Shown here: positions 26,825-35,706 of the stretch, in pieces | How positions within the stretch are numbered: position 1 is the stretch's first letter | How the letters are laid out: each line of letters starts with the position of its first letter | Assembly (NCBI RefSeq): GCF_000877395.1 | Contig: NZ_JYFE01000040.1 | Span: forward strand, 1 to 54,584 | DNA length: 54,584 nt | Direction of reading: 5' to 3' | Source: Jannaschia aquimarina | Lineage (GTDB): Bacteria > Pseudomonadota > Alphaproteobacteria > Rhodobacterales > Rhodobacteraceae | Program-made: the position numbers and the translations under genes | The notes under the pieces: generated by a model | What the model was told of the DNA's origin: nothing | Seen by the model: only the letters and a program-made list of their open reading frames with translations | Database searches by the model: none

Positions 26825-28189
26825 ATGGCCAAACCCGTTACGCAATTCGCCTGCACCGAATGCGGTACCATCCACAAGAAGTGGACAGGCCGTTGCGACG
26901 GATGCGGCGCGTGGAACACGATCCAGGAAGAGGTGCCGCTATCCGCCGGGCCCTCCAAGCAGTCTTTGGGCACGGCCAAGGGGCGCCGCGTCGCGCTGAC
27001 CGATCTCGCCACGCAAGAGGCTCCTCCGCCCCGCACGCTCTCGGGCATCGCGGAATTCGATCGCGTCCTCGGCGGCGGTCTGGTGCCCGCATCGGCGACG
27101 CTGGTGGGCGGCGATCCCGGCATCGGCAAGTCGACCCTTCTGCTTCAGGCGGCCGCCAGCTTCGCGCGCGCCGGCCGCAGCACGGTCTATATCTCCGGCG
27201 AGGAAGCGACCGCTCAGGTGCGCATGCGTGCGCAGCGACTTGGATTGGCGGACAGCGCCGTTCGCCTGGCCGCCGAGACCAACCTGCGCGACATCCTGAC
27301 CACGCTCGAGGCGGAACGGCCGGACCTTTGCATCGTCGACTCGGTGCAGACGATGTGGGTCGATACGGTGGACAGCGCGCCGGGTTCCGTCGCACAGGTT
27401 CGCGCCTGCGCCCATGAACTGACGCGCTTCGCCAAGCGGTTCGGGACGGCCGTCATCCTGGTCGGCCATGTCACCAAGGAGGGGCAGATCGCCGGCCCCC
27501 GCGTGGTGGAGCATATGGTCGACACCGTCCTCTACTTCGAGGGCGAGCGCGGCCATCAGTTCCGCATTCTTCGCGCCGTCAAGAACCGCTTCGGTCCGGC
27601 CGACGAGATCGGCGTCTTCGAGATGACCGGCGCAGGTCTGTCCGAAGTCGCGAACCCCTCGGCGCTGTTTCTCGGCGACAGGGAGCGTCCGGCGCCGGGA
27701 TCCGTCGTCTTCGCCGGGATCGAAGGGACACGCCCGCTGCTGGTCGAGATCCAGGCGCTGGTGGCGCCGTCGCAGCTCGCCCAGCCCCGACGCGCCGTCG
27801 TTGGCTGGGACGGAGCGCGCCTGTCGATGATCCTTGCCGTCCTGGAGGCACGGTCCGGGATTACCTTCGCGGGGCTCGACGTTTACCTGAACGTTGCCGG
27901 TGGCATTCGCGTGCAGGAACCGGCTGCGGATCTCGCCGTGGCCTGCGCGCTGCTCTCCGCGCGCGAGGATCAGGGCATCCCGCCCGACACGGTCGTCTTC
28001 GGCGAGCTCTCGCTGTCGGGCGCGCTGCGTCCCGTCAGCCAAGCCGAAAACCGGTTGAAAGAGGCAGCGAAACTTGGTTTCACCGCCGCCATGGCGCCCG
28101 AAGGGTGCAAGACAGGGGATGGGGTGATCAGCCTCAGGACGCTGCCGGACGTGGCCACGCTTGTGGGTGAGGTGTTCGGAGCCGGATAA
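26825..28189 (+). CDS. radA: DNA repair protein RadA
   Basis: 454 residues, the family norm. A four-Cys zinc finger (CTECGTIHKKWTGRCDGCGAW), a RecA-like ATPase with Walker A GGDPGIGKST and the RadA-specific KNRFG motif, then a Lon-protease-like C-terminal domain. It drives branch migration in recombinational repair as a DnaB-like motor. ATG 26825 (MAKPVTQF) is preferred to 26801. 22 bases before cvpA. Confidence 0.96.
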   Translation: MAKPVTQFACTECGTIHKKWTGRCDGCGAWNTIQEEVPLSAGPSKQSLGTAKGRRVALTDLATQEAPPPRTLSGIAEFDRVLGGGLVPASATLVGGDPGIGKSTLLLQAAASFARAGRSTVYISGEEATAQVRMRAQRLGLADSAVRLAAETNLRDILTTLEAERPDLCIVDSVQTMWVDTVDSAPGSVAQVRACAHELTRFAKRFGTAVILVGHVTKEGQIAGPRVVEHMVDTVLYFEGERGHQFRILRAVKNRFGPADEIGVFEMTGAGLSEVANPSALFLGDRERPAPGSVVFAGIEGTRPLLVEIQALVAPSQLAQPRRAVVGWDGARLSMILAVLEARSGITFAGLDVYLNVAGGIRVQEPAADLAVACALLSAREDQGIPPDTVVFGELSLSGALRPVSQAENRLKEAAKLGFTAAMAPEGCKTGDGVISLRTLPDVATLVGEVFGAG

Positions 28190-28211
28190 CCCCGCAGGCC
28201 GAGGGACGGGC

Positions 28212-28790
28212 ATGGACGGCTTCACCTATGTCGACGCGGGCGTCGCCGCGATCATCATCGTATCGGCGATCCTCGCCTATTCGCGCGGCCTCGTCCGCGA
28301 GACGATGGCCATAGTCGGGTGGATCGCCGCGGCGCTGCTGGCCTTCACCTTCGCCGGCGCGGCCGAACCGATCGTCTCCGAGGGGGTCAGCCTGATCCCC
28401 CGGCTTGGCGAAAGCCTCGTTCAATCCTGCGAGTTGTCGATCCTGTTGTCCTTCGCCGCGGTCTTTGTCCTGGCCCTCGTCGTTTTCAGTTTCTTCACGC
28501 CCCTCCTGTCGTCGGCCGTCCGCAATTCGGCGCTTGGACCGATCGACCGCGGACTGGGCTTTTTGTTCGGCACGTTGCGCGGCCTGCTCCTCGTTGCGGT
28601 CGGCTTCATCGTCTACGACCGGGTGACGGTCAGCTCCGGCATTCCGGAGGTGGAGCAGAGCCGGTCGGCGGCGGCGTTCTCGCGCGCGCAGGCCTCCTTG
28701 GAGCAGCAGATCCCCGAAGACGCGCCGGGCTGGATCCTTGTCCGCTACGAAGCGCTCGTCGGAGAATGCATCGGACCGACCTCGCTCTGA
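28212..28790 (+). CDS. cvpA: CvpA family inner-membrane protein
   Basis: 192 residues with four hydrophobic helices (about 5-25, 32-52, 75-100, 115-137), matching the CvpA/colicin V production pattern: DAGVAAIIIVSAILAYSRG, then RETMAIVGWIAA. The acidic C-terminal tail is cytoplasmic. In many bacteria the gene precedes purF, as here. Its role is tied to envelope homeostasis and biofilm; the mechanism is unknown. ATG 28212 gives the family start. Confidence 0.92.
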   Translation: MDGFTYVDAGVAAIIIVSAILAYSRGLVRETMAIVGWIAAALLAFTFAGAAEPIVSEGVSLIPRLGESLVQSCELSILLSFAAVFVLALVVFSFFTPLLSSAVRNSALGPIDRGLGFLFGTLRGLLLVAVGFIVYDRVTVSSGIPEVEQSRSAAAFSRAQASLEQQIPEDAPGWILVRYEALVGECIGPTSL

Positions 28791-28913
28791 CGTCTCGTCG
28801 GCGCCGTCAGGAGCGCCCGGGCCAAATCGTCTCACGCTTCGTGACAGCCGGGTGACATGACCCGCGCGGGCGCTTAGATGGACCTCGTTGCCCGATTCCC
28901 ATGGATCTGCCCC

Positions 28914-30395
28914 ATGACCGACGCATCCGTCCGGCCCGAAGACTGGCACGCCCACCCGTTCGACGACGACAAGCTGCGTGAGGAATGCGGCGTCTTCGGC
29001 GTGGTCGGAGCGGGCGAAGCCGCCCCGCTAGTGGCGCTCGGCCTTCACGCTCTTCAGCATCGCGGCCAGGAAGCGGGTGGGATCGTGGTTCACGACCCCC
29101 AGGCCGGGTTCAACTCTGTCCGGCGCTTCGGATATGTCAGGGATACCTTCACCAGCCAGGACGTCATGGACCGGTTGCCCGGCGGCGTCGGCATCGGCCA
29201 TGTCCGCTATTCCACCACGGGGTCGAAAGGTCAGACCGCGATCCGCGACGTGCAGCCCTTCTTCGGCGAGTTCGCCATGGGTGGCGCGGCGGTCGCGCAT
29301 AATGGCAACATCACGAATGCCGACGCCTTGCGGAAGGATCTCATCGGCCGGGGGTCGATCTTTCAGTCTTCGAGCGACAGCGAGTGCATCATCCATCTGA
29401 TGGCGCGATCCATGGGCCCCAACATTCCGGAGCGGATGAAGGATGCCCTGCGCCGGGTCGAGGGCGCGTTCAGCATCGTCGCCATGACCCGAACCAAGCT
29501 GATCGGCTGCCGGGACCCATTGGGGGTCCGACCGCTCGTGCTCGGGCGCATCGGGGACGGCTATGCGCTTGCATCGGAGACCTGCGCGCTCGACATCATC
29601 GGCGCCGAATTCCTGCGTGAGATCGAGCCGGGAGAGATGGTCGTGATCACGGAGGCCGGCGAGATCGCGTCCCATCGCCCGTTCGAGCAGCGCCGTCCCC
29701 GGTTCTGCATCTTCGAGCATGTCTATTTCAGCCGCCCCGACAGCATCCTGGGCGGCCGGTCCGTCTACGAAACCCGCGAGGCCATCGGCAAGGAACTGGC
29801 CAAGGAGGCCCCCGTCGAGGCCGATCTGGTCTGCCCGGTCCCCGATTCCGGCACGCCGGCGGCCATCGGATACTCGCTGCAATCGGGCATCCCCTACGGC
29901 ATGGGGATCATCCGCAACCAGTATGTTGGCCGCACCTTCATCGAACCGACCGAGCAGATCCGGAACATGGGTGTCCGTCTGAAGCTGAACGTCAATCGTG
30001 CGCTGATCCGCGGCAAGCGGGTCGTGTTGGTGGATGACAGCGTCGTGCGGGGCACGACCAGCCGCAAGATCAAGGAAATGATCCTCGATGCCGGCGCGGA
30101 GGAGGTTCATTTCCGGATCGCCTCTCCGCCCACCGCGTGGCCATGCTTCTACGGCGTCGACACGCCCCAGCGCGAAAAGCTGCTCGCCGCGACCATGTCC
30201 GCGGACGAGATGCGCGAGCATCTGGGCGTGGACAGCCTCAAGTTCATCACGCTCGATGGCCTCTACCGTGCGGTGGGGGAAGCCCGGGGCCGCGACCCTA
30301 ACGCGCCGCAATATTGCGATGCATGCTTCTCGGGCGCCTACCCGGTCGCGCCCTCAGATCAGATCGCCAAGGGCTTCGAAGTCGCGGCGGAGTGA
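28914..30395 (+). CDS. purF: Amidophosphoribosyltransferase (Fe-S type)
   Basis: 493 residues. First committed step of purine synthesis: PRPP plus glutamine to phosphoribosylamine. A propeptide precedes the catalytic Cys in EECGVFGVVG, so N-terminal processing is expected. The glutaminase half is followed by the transferase with PRPP loop VVLVDDSVVRGTTS. Cysteines at CIFEHVYFS, WPCFYGVD and YCDACFSGAYP match the 4Fe-4S ligands of the Bacillus-type enzyme rather than the cluster-free E. coli type. The start could be 28878; neither has a clear ribosome site. Confidence 0.95.
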   Translation: MTDASVRPEDWHAHPFDDDKLREECGVFGVVGAGEAAPLVALGLHALQHRGQEAGGIVVHDPQAGFNSVRRFGYVRDTFTSQDVMDRLPGGVGIGHVRYSTTGSKGQTAIRDVQPFFGEFAMGGAAVAHNGNITNADALRKDLIGRGSIFQSSSDSECIIHLMARSMGPNIPERMKDALRRVEGAFSIVAMTRTKLIGCRDPLGVRPLVLGRIGDGYALASETCALDIIGAEFLREIEPGEMVVITEAGEIASHRPFEQRRPRFCIFEHVYFSRPDSILGGRSVYETREAIGKELAKEAPVEADLVCPVPDSGTPAAIGYSLQSGIPYGMGIIRNQYVGRTFIEPTEQIRNMGVRLKLNVNRALIRGKRVVLVDDSVVRGTTSRKIKEMILDAGAEEVHFRIASPPTAWPCFYGVDTPQREKLLAATMSADEMREHLGVDSLKFITLDGLYRAVGEARGRDPNAPQYCDACFSGAYPVAPSDQIAKGFEVAAE

Positions 30396-30477
30396 TGTCC
30401 TGCAGGATGTGTCACTGTCGTCGAAATCTGCCCGTCGCTTGACGACGGGTCGCGACACGACGGCCGCAGATGCAAGC

Positions 30478-30493
30478 TTAAGTCCGCGTTAAC
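30478..30493 (+). promoter_or_regulatory. Perfect CtrA-type box (TTAA-N7-TTAAC)
   Basis: TTAA at 30478-30481 and TTAAC at 30489-30493 are separated by exactly 7 bases, the full consensus for the alphaproteobacterial cell-cycle regulator CtrA. It lies 60 bases upstream of the methyltransferase-like gene. CATATT follows immediately and could be the -10 element. TTAA is rare in this GC-rich DNA, so chance occurrence is unlikely (my estimate is well below one per window). Confidence 0.6.
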
Positions 30494-30552
30494 TCATATT
30501 TCGGCCCCAATTGTCCGCCCTATGGGAACCACTTCCAGTTCGGAGAGTGGGA

Positions 30553-31839
30553 ATGTCCGAAATGCCCCCAAAATCTGCGGTGAGCATCGGATCGGGACTG
30601 ACTGGGTTCGCCGTGATGATTGGAACGGTCACCTGGGCCATCCTGCAGGGCTGGGAGATCGTGCCAACGATCTTTCTCGTGATGGGCGCGACTGCGCTTG
30701 CCTCCGCGATGTGGGACGTGTTCGTCGACAAGGTCCATCTCCGCGCGAGTACGGGCATGGATTATTCTGCGCCCCGTCCATTCGCGGATATCAAGCCGAT
30801 CGTGATCACCAAGCTAATCGGTTTGGCTGTGACGTTCGGCCTTGTGATCGGCGCCTACACGGTCCTGAGAAGCTACAGATCGGACACTTTCACCTCTTAC
30901 TTCGCGATCTTGGCCCTTGTCGGGCCGATCCTCATGCTCGCCAGCCCTTTCTACGTCCTCCTCACGACCCGATACATGGTGGAACCAAAGGACAAGCTGT
31001 GGGAATTCGGTCGCTTCGTCACCGGCCCGCGCGAAGACGTGGATCTTGAAGCGGTCAAGGATCATCTTCTGGGCTGGACCATAAAGGCCTTCTTCCTCGC
31101 GTTTCTTGCGGCAGTCATCCCTTACGCGTTCAAGCTCGTCATGCTGTTCGACTTCGCTTCGATCGCGTCTGATCCGGTCATGGTCTTCGTTTTCCTGATG
31201 GGCATGTTCTTCCTCGCGGATGCCGTTTTCGGAACGTTCGGTTATGCGCTGACACTCCGGCCGCTGGACAGCCATATCCGGTCGGCGAACCCATATCTGG
31301 CCGGATGGGTCGCCGCGCTGGTCTGCTACCCGCCTTTCGCGCTGATGCTCGATGGCGGCCCTCTGGACTACCGGATCGAGAGCGCGGACTGGCAACACTG
31401 GTTCGAAGGGATGCCCGTCCTGCTGGGCATCTGGGGCGCGATCCTGACAATGCTGGTGCTCGTCTACGGATGGGCGACCGTCATCTTCGGGATCCGTTTC
31501 TCCAATCTCACGAACCGCGGCATCATCACCACGGGTCCCTACCGCTACTTCAAGCACCCCGCCTACCTGTCGAAGGTCATCTACTGGTGGCTCGTCTCGA
31601 TGCCGTTCTTCACGGTTTCCCCGGACCCGCTCGACGCGGTGCGGAACTGCGCCCTGCTCGGGATCGTCAGCGGCATCTACTACATCCGCGCCAAGACCGA
31701 GGAAAAGCACCTGATGGCCGATCCCGATTACCGCGCCTATTCGGACTGGATCGCCGTGCATGGCGTCTTGCCGAGATTGCGCCGCCGGCTGGCGAGAGCG
31801 GTTCGCCCCGGCGCGGTCGAGAGCGAGGGGACCGGGTAA
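30553..31839 (+). CDS. Isoprenylcysteine-methyltransferase-like multi-pass membrane protein
   Basis: 428 residues with about nine to ten hydrophobic helices. The last third has the ICMT/PEMT-like signature: GIRFSNLTNRGIITTGPY, YFKHPAYLSKVIYW and a late EEKHLMADPDYRAYSD, the usual SAM-binding pattern. Most bacterial relatives are about 150-220 residues, so the first 250 residues are an unusually large extra membrane region. The acceptor is unknown; lipids are more likely than proteins, as bacteria lack CaaX prenylation. ATG 30553 has GGAG at spacing 9. A perfect CtrA box lies 60 bases upstream. Confidence 0.8.
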   Translation: MSEMPPKSAVSIGSGLTGFAVMIGTVTWAILQGWEIVPTIFLVMGATALASAMWDVFVDKVHLRASTGMDYSAPRPFADIKPIVITKLIGLAVTFGLVIGAYTVLRSYRSDTFTSYFAILALVGPILMLASPFYVLLTTRYMVEPKDKLWEFGRFVTGPREDVDLEAVKDHLLGWTIKAFFLAFLAAVIPYAFKLVMLFDFASIASDPVMVFVFLMGMFFLADAVFGTFGYALTLRPLDSHIRSANPYLAGWVAALVCYPPFALMLDGGPLDYRIESADWQHWFEGMPVLLGIWGAILTMLVLVYGWATVIFGIRFSNLTNRGIITTGPYRYFKHPAYLSKVIYWWLVSMPFFTVSPDPLDAVRNCALLGIVSGIYYIRAKTEEKHLMADPDYRAYSDWIAVHGVLPRLRRRLARAVRPGAVESEGTG

Positions 31840-31974
31840 CCCACCGGATCGGCCGGAAAAATGTGGCTGGCTGAGTCCCCCGCGCCCCACCCTGCCCCAA
31901 TCCTGCCCAATTCCGTCCCTAGCCTCCCACTAAGCATCCGGACCAACCGGAGCATCGGGCAGAGGCGTCCGCAG

Positions 31975-32415
31975 ATGAACCAGTTTCAGCTTCGGGCCGT
32001 CATGCCCGGGGACAAGCATCAATGGGCCGCGCTTTGGCGCGACTACTTGGCCTTCTACCGGACCGAAAAACCGTCCGACGTCTACGACGCCGCATTCGCA
32101 CAACTGATGTCCGGTGGAAGCGATACGTTTTCCGGTCTCCTCGCATGGCTGGAGGGAACGGCTGTCGGCTTGGTCCATTGGGTCGTCCATCCGCATCTGT
32201 GGCGGCCCGAGGGGATCGTTTACCTGCAAGACCTCTACGTCGCGCCAGCCGCCCGGGGAACGGGAGTTGGACGCGCATTGATCGAGGCGGTCTATGCGGA
32301 TGCCGACGCGCGGGGCGTGCCCGACGTCTATTGGCTGACCCAGGACGACAATCCGGCTCGTGCGCTCTACGACCGCGTGGCGACCCGCACGAATTTCGTG
32401 AAGTACCAGCGATGA
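31975..32415 (+). CDS. GNAT family N-acetyltransferase
   Basis: 146 residues. The acetyl-CoA pyrophosphate loop reads APAARGTGVGRALIEAV (motif A), preceded by the strand IVYLQDLYV and followed by motif B VYWLTQDDNPARALYDRV. Substrate not identifiable. ATG 31975 begins the domain. The stop overlaps the start of the DUF2927 gene (ATGA). Confidence 0.9.
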   Translation: MNQFQLRAVMPGDKHQWAALWRDYLAFYRTEKPSDVYDAAFAQLMSGGSDTFSGLLAWLEGTAVGLVHWVVHPHLWRPEGIVYLQDLYVAPAARGTGVGRALIEAVYADADARGVPDVYWLTQDDNPARALYDRVATRTNFVKYQR

Positions 32416-33764
32416 TCCGGTCGCTTGCCCTCGTCGCGACGCTCTTGGCCTCCTGCGTTCCGACGGCACCGATCACGCGCGGCGCGGTGATCTCGAACCT
32501 CCCTGCACCACGAGGCTTCGAAGGGGCGCCGGCCCCCTCGCCGGCCTATCCGAACGCGCAGGCGGCGCGGGATTTCATGGATCTCAGCTTCGCCCTCGAA
32601 ACCGGGCGGAAACTGCCACTCTTCACACGGTTCGAAGGCCCGGTGACGATCGCCATCGAGAAGGTGGACGGGGCCGAACCGCCCGCGACGCTCGAGCCCG
32701 ATCTCGATGCGCTGATCGTGCGCCTGCGCAAGGAAGCCAAGATCGACATCCGCCGCTCGACCGGCGGCGAGACGCCATCCATCCTCGTCTCCGCCCTGCC
32801 ACGCGCGAAGCTACAACGCTTCGTGCCCGGCGCGGCGTGCTTCGTCGTGCCGCGTGTGACGGGCTGGCGCGACTATCTGGCCAAGCGGCTCACCCCGGAC
32901 CTCGACTGGGCCACCTTGAAGACCCGCAAGCGGGCCAGCGTGTTCCTGCCAACGGATGTCTCACCCCAGGAGATCCGCGATTGCCTCCACGAGGAGGTGG
33001 CGCAGGCGCTCGGACCTCTCAACGATCTCTACCGGCTCGAGCATTCCGTCTTCAACGACGACAACGTGCATGTGGTCCTGACCGACCGTGACATGACCAT
33101 CCTGCGGGCGACATACGATCCGGCGCTGAAATCGGGGATGACGCCGGCCCAGGTCGCGGAACGTCTTCCGTCGATCCTCCACCGCGGCAATCCTCGCGGG
33201 CGGTTGCCGGATGGCGGCGCCCGTCCCCCGTCCTCCCCCGAATGGGTCCTCGCCCTCAGAGGGGCGCTAACGCCGCGAGGAACGCCCCGCAATCGGCTCG
33301 CATCCGCGCGCGAAGCCGTGCGCGTGGCGGATGCCGAAGGATGGAAGGACGAACGTCTGGCCTTCTCCCTGCTGGCGCTCGGCCGCGCGGCCCTGTCGGT
33401 GGATGGACAAGCCGCCATCGCCGCGTTCTTCGATGCGGGCGCGACCTATCGGTCGTTGCAGGGCGAAGGTGTGCATTCGGCCCAGGTCGACCTGCAACTG
33501 GCCGCTTTCGCGCTGTCCTCCGGAGAGGCCGCAAGCGCGCTGCGTCTCGCGGACCGGGCCATCCCTGCCGCGGCGGACGCGCAGAACGCCATTCTGCTCT
33601 CGACGCTCCTGCTGATCCGGGCCGAGGCACTGAAAGCTCTCGGCAAGCCGGAGACCGCCAAGGCGGTCCACACCGAGGGGCTGGCCTTCGGCAGGTATGC
33701 GTGGGGGGATCGCGTGTTGAGCCTTCGCGTGCGCGAGGTTGCGGCTCTGGCGCCGGGAGCCTAA
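32412..33764 (+). CDS. DUF2927 lipoprotein
   Basis: 450 residues. The N-terminus MIRSLALVATLLASCVPT has a lipobox (LLASC), so the protein is membrane-anchored outside the cytoplasm. The DUF2927 domain follows (about 55-270), with the conserved CLHEEVAQALG and NDLYRLEHSVFNDDN segments; the HEExxQ pattern recalls zinc hydrolases, an inference. The C-terminal 150 residues are helical repeats of TPR-like character. It is translationally coupled to the acetyltransferase. Confidence 0.85.
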   Translation: MIRSLALVATLLASCVPTAPITRGAVISNLPAPRGFEGAPAPSPAYPNAQAARDFMDLSFALETGRKLPLFTRFEGPVTIAIEKVDGAEPPATLEPDLDALIVRLRKEAKIDIRRSTGGETPSILVSALPRAKLQRFVPGAACFVVPRVTGWRDYLAKRLTPDLDWATLKTRKRASVFLPTDVSPQEIRDCLHEEVAQALGPLNDLYRLEHSVFNDDNVHVVLTDRDMTILRATYDPALKSGMTPAQVAERLPSILHRGNPRGRLPDGGARPPSSPEWVLALRGALTPRGTPRNRLASAREAVRVADAEGWKDERLAFSLLALGRAALSVDGQAAIAAFFDAGATYRSLQGEGVHSAQVDLQLAAFALSSGEAASALRLADRAIPAAADAQNAILLSTLLLIRAEALKALGKPETAKAVHTEGLAFGRYAWGDRVLSLRVREVAALAPGA

Positions 33765-33774
33765 GTCGCGGCTC

Positions 33775-33945
33775 ATGATCATTCCCATGGCCACCGCTGT
33801 CATCGGCGCGCTGCTCGGCGCGTTCACCGCCCGAAGACGTAAAGGCGTCGCCGCCGACGTGGCGCAATGGGCCATCGTCTGGGGCATCATCGGTGGATTG
33901 CTCGGGATGGTCATTCTGATCTTCATCAGCCGCCAGATAGGCTAG
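33775..33945 (+). CDS. Very small two-helix membrane protein
   Basis: 56 residues: two transmembrane helices (about 4-18 and 32-52, AIVWGIIGGLLGMVILIFI) joined by a basic loop ARRRKGVAAD. It lies 10 bases after the DUF2927 gene and 2 bases before the VWA gene, so cotranscription is likely. Function unknown. ATG 33775 is chosen as it begins the first helix; the upstream frame overlaps the previous gene. Confidence 0.6.
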   Translation: MIIPMATAVIGALLGAFTARRRKGVAADVAQWAIVWGIIGGLLGMVILIFISRQIG

Positions 33946-33947
33946 CG

Positions 33948-35132
33948 ATGTTCCTGCGCTTCTTCGGCGCCCTGCGCGCGGCGGACGTGCCGGTCACGCT
34001 GCGCGAGCATCTCACCTTTCTCGAAGCGCTGGCCAAGGGCGTCGTGATCTACGACGTCGACGCGTTCTACCACCTCGCCCGCGCCGCGCTGGTCAAGGAC
34101 GAGCGGCATCTCGACCGCTTCGACCGCGCATTCGGCGCCATCTTCTCCGGCCTCGAGGATGTCACGACCGAGCAGGTCCTCGAGGCACTCGACCTGCCCG
34201 AGGACTGGCTGCGACGAGAGGCGGAGAAACACCTAACGCCGGAAGAGATGGCGGAGATCGAGGCCGCGGGCGGGTTCGACGAGTTGATGAAACGCCTTCG
34301 GGACCGTTTGGCCGAACAGCAGGGCCGCCATCAGGGCGGCAACAAATGGATCGGAACGGCAGGGACGTCGCCCTTCGGCGCATACGGCTACAATCCCGAG
34401 GGCATACGGATCGGGCAAGACAGATCGCGCCACAAGCGAGCGGTGAAAGTCTGGGACAAGAGAGAGTTCCGCGATCTCGACGACACGCGCGAACTGGGTA
34501 CGCGCACCATAAAGGTCGCGCTCCGCCGTCTGCGCGCCTGGGCCAGAGAGGGGGCCGCCGAAGAGCTGGACCTCGACCGGACGGTCCGATCCTCCGCGAA
34601 GGCCGGCTTCATCGACGTCAAGACCCGGCCCGAGCGCCGCAACGCGGTCAAGGTCCTTCTCTTCCTGGATGTCGGCGGGTCGATGGACCCCCATGTGCAG
34701 ATCGTCGAGGAGCTGTTCTCCGCCGCGCGCGCCGAGTTTCGTACGCTGGAGCATTTCTACTTCCACAATTGCCTCTACGAGGGCGTCTGGCGCGACAACC
34801 GCCGCCGTTGGAACGAGGTGACGCCGACGATGGACCTCTTGCATACCTATGCAAGCGACTATCGCTGCATCTTCGTGGGCGATGCGTCGATGTCCCCCTA
34901 CGAGGTTGCGGTGCCCGGCGGGGCGAACGAGCACTGGAACCAGGAAGCAGGCGAGACGTGGCTGCGGCGTGTCCGCGCCCAATGGCCGAAATCGCTCTGG
35001 ATCAACCCGGTCCCGCGCCAGCACTGGGACTACACTCAATCCATCGGCATGATCCGGGAAATCTTCGAGGACCGTATGGTGCCGATGACGCTGGAGGGGC
35101 TGTCCGAGGGAATGCGGACGCTGTCGCGTTAG
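33948..35132 (+). CDS. VWA domain protein (CoxE-like)
   Basis: 394 residues. The N-terminal helical region (MFLRFFGALRAADVPVTLRE) is typical of CoxE-like VWA proteins that work with MoxR AAA+ ATPases; a von Willebrand A domain follows from about 220 (VKVLLFLDVGGSMDPHVQIV). The MIDAS motif is DVGGSM rather than DxSxS, with one Ser replaced by Gly, as I recall in this subgroup. No MoxR gene lies next to it. It ends in a 4-base convergent overlap with the YetF gene. Confidence 0.88.
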   Translation: MFLRFFGALRAADVPVTLREHLTFLEALAKGVVIYDVDAFYHLARAALVKDERHLDRFDRAFGAIFSGLEDVTTEQVLEALDLPEDWLRREAEKHLTPEEMAEIEAAGGFDELMKRLRDRLAEQQGRHQGGNKWIGTAGTSPFGAYGYNPEGIRIGQDRSRHKRAVKVWDKREFRDLDDTRELGTRTIKVALRRLRAWAREGAAEELDLDRTVRSSAKAGFIDVKTRPERRNAVKVLLFLDVGGSMDPHVQIVEELFSAARAEFRTLEHFYFHNCLYEGVWRDNRRRWNEVTPTMDLLHTYASDYRCIFVGDASMSPYEVAVPGGANEHWNQEAGETWLRRVRAQWPKSLWINPVPRQHWDYTQSIGMIREIFEDRMVPMTLEGLSEGMRTLSR

Positions 35133-35647
35133 CCAGTCTGCGGGGCGGCAGCCTGTCCGGCCTCATCGACACCCTCCAGGAGCGCCGGATCGAGCCGTTC
35201 GCCATGCAGGACGCTCACATCCCCGGTCGTCTCGAGGACGACCGCCCGAACCTCGTCCAGATGCAGGACGTTCGCCTCGCGCAGCTTGGCGCGCAGGTCA
35301 GCCTCGGTCACGCGTGCGCGCTTCAGGGCATCTCTGAGGATCTCGCCGTCGCTCATCAACAGGATCGGGGTGTTGTCGGACAACGCCTCGACGGCGCACG
35401 CCCGCGCCCTTGCCAATCCGAAGGTCCACTGCACCGCGAATAGCGCAGCCATTGCCGCGATCCCCTGCCACAGGCTGACCCCGGGATTGACCACGGTCGC
35501 GGCCAGGACCGATCCGAACGAGACCGTGACGGCGAAATCGTAGCTCGACATCTTGGAGAAGGCGCGCAAGCCGGCCAGTCGGACGAAACCGACCATGACC
35601 GGTATCAGCACGGCCGCATCCACGAGATATGTCAACGGGTCGGGCAC
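35129..35647 (-). CDS. YetF (DUF421) domain membrane protein
   Basis: 172 residues. Two or three N-terminal helices (about 7-25, 40-58, 62-80), then the YetF C-terminal domain: RAFSKMSSYDFAVTVSFGS, DNTPILLMSDGEILRDAL, and RAVVLETTGDVSVLH. Function of the family is unsettled. Its 3' end overlaps the VWA gene by 4 bases; it diverges from the M48 protease gene across 59 bases. Confidence 0.9.
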   Translation of the reverse strand: MPDPLTYLVDAAVLIPVMVGFVRLAGLRAFSKMSSYDFAVTVSFGSVLAATVVNPGVSLWQGIAAMAALFAVQWTFGLARARACAVEALSDNTPILLMSDGEILRDALKRARVTEADLRAKLREANVLHLDEVRAVVLETTGDVSVLHGERLDPALLEGVDEAGQAAAPQTG

Positions 35648-35706
35648 CTCACCCTACGCCTCGATGTCGCGTTTGTTCCGCCGTCCGCCTTTCCTATATT
35701 CCAGGA

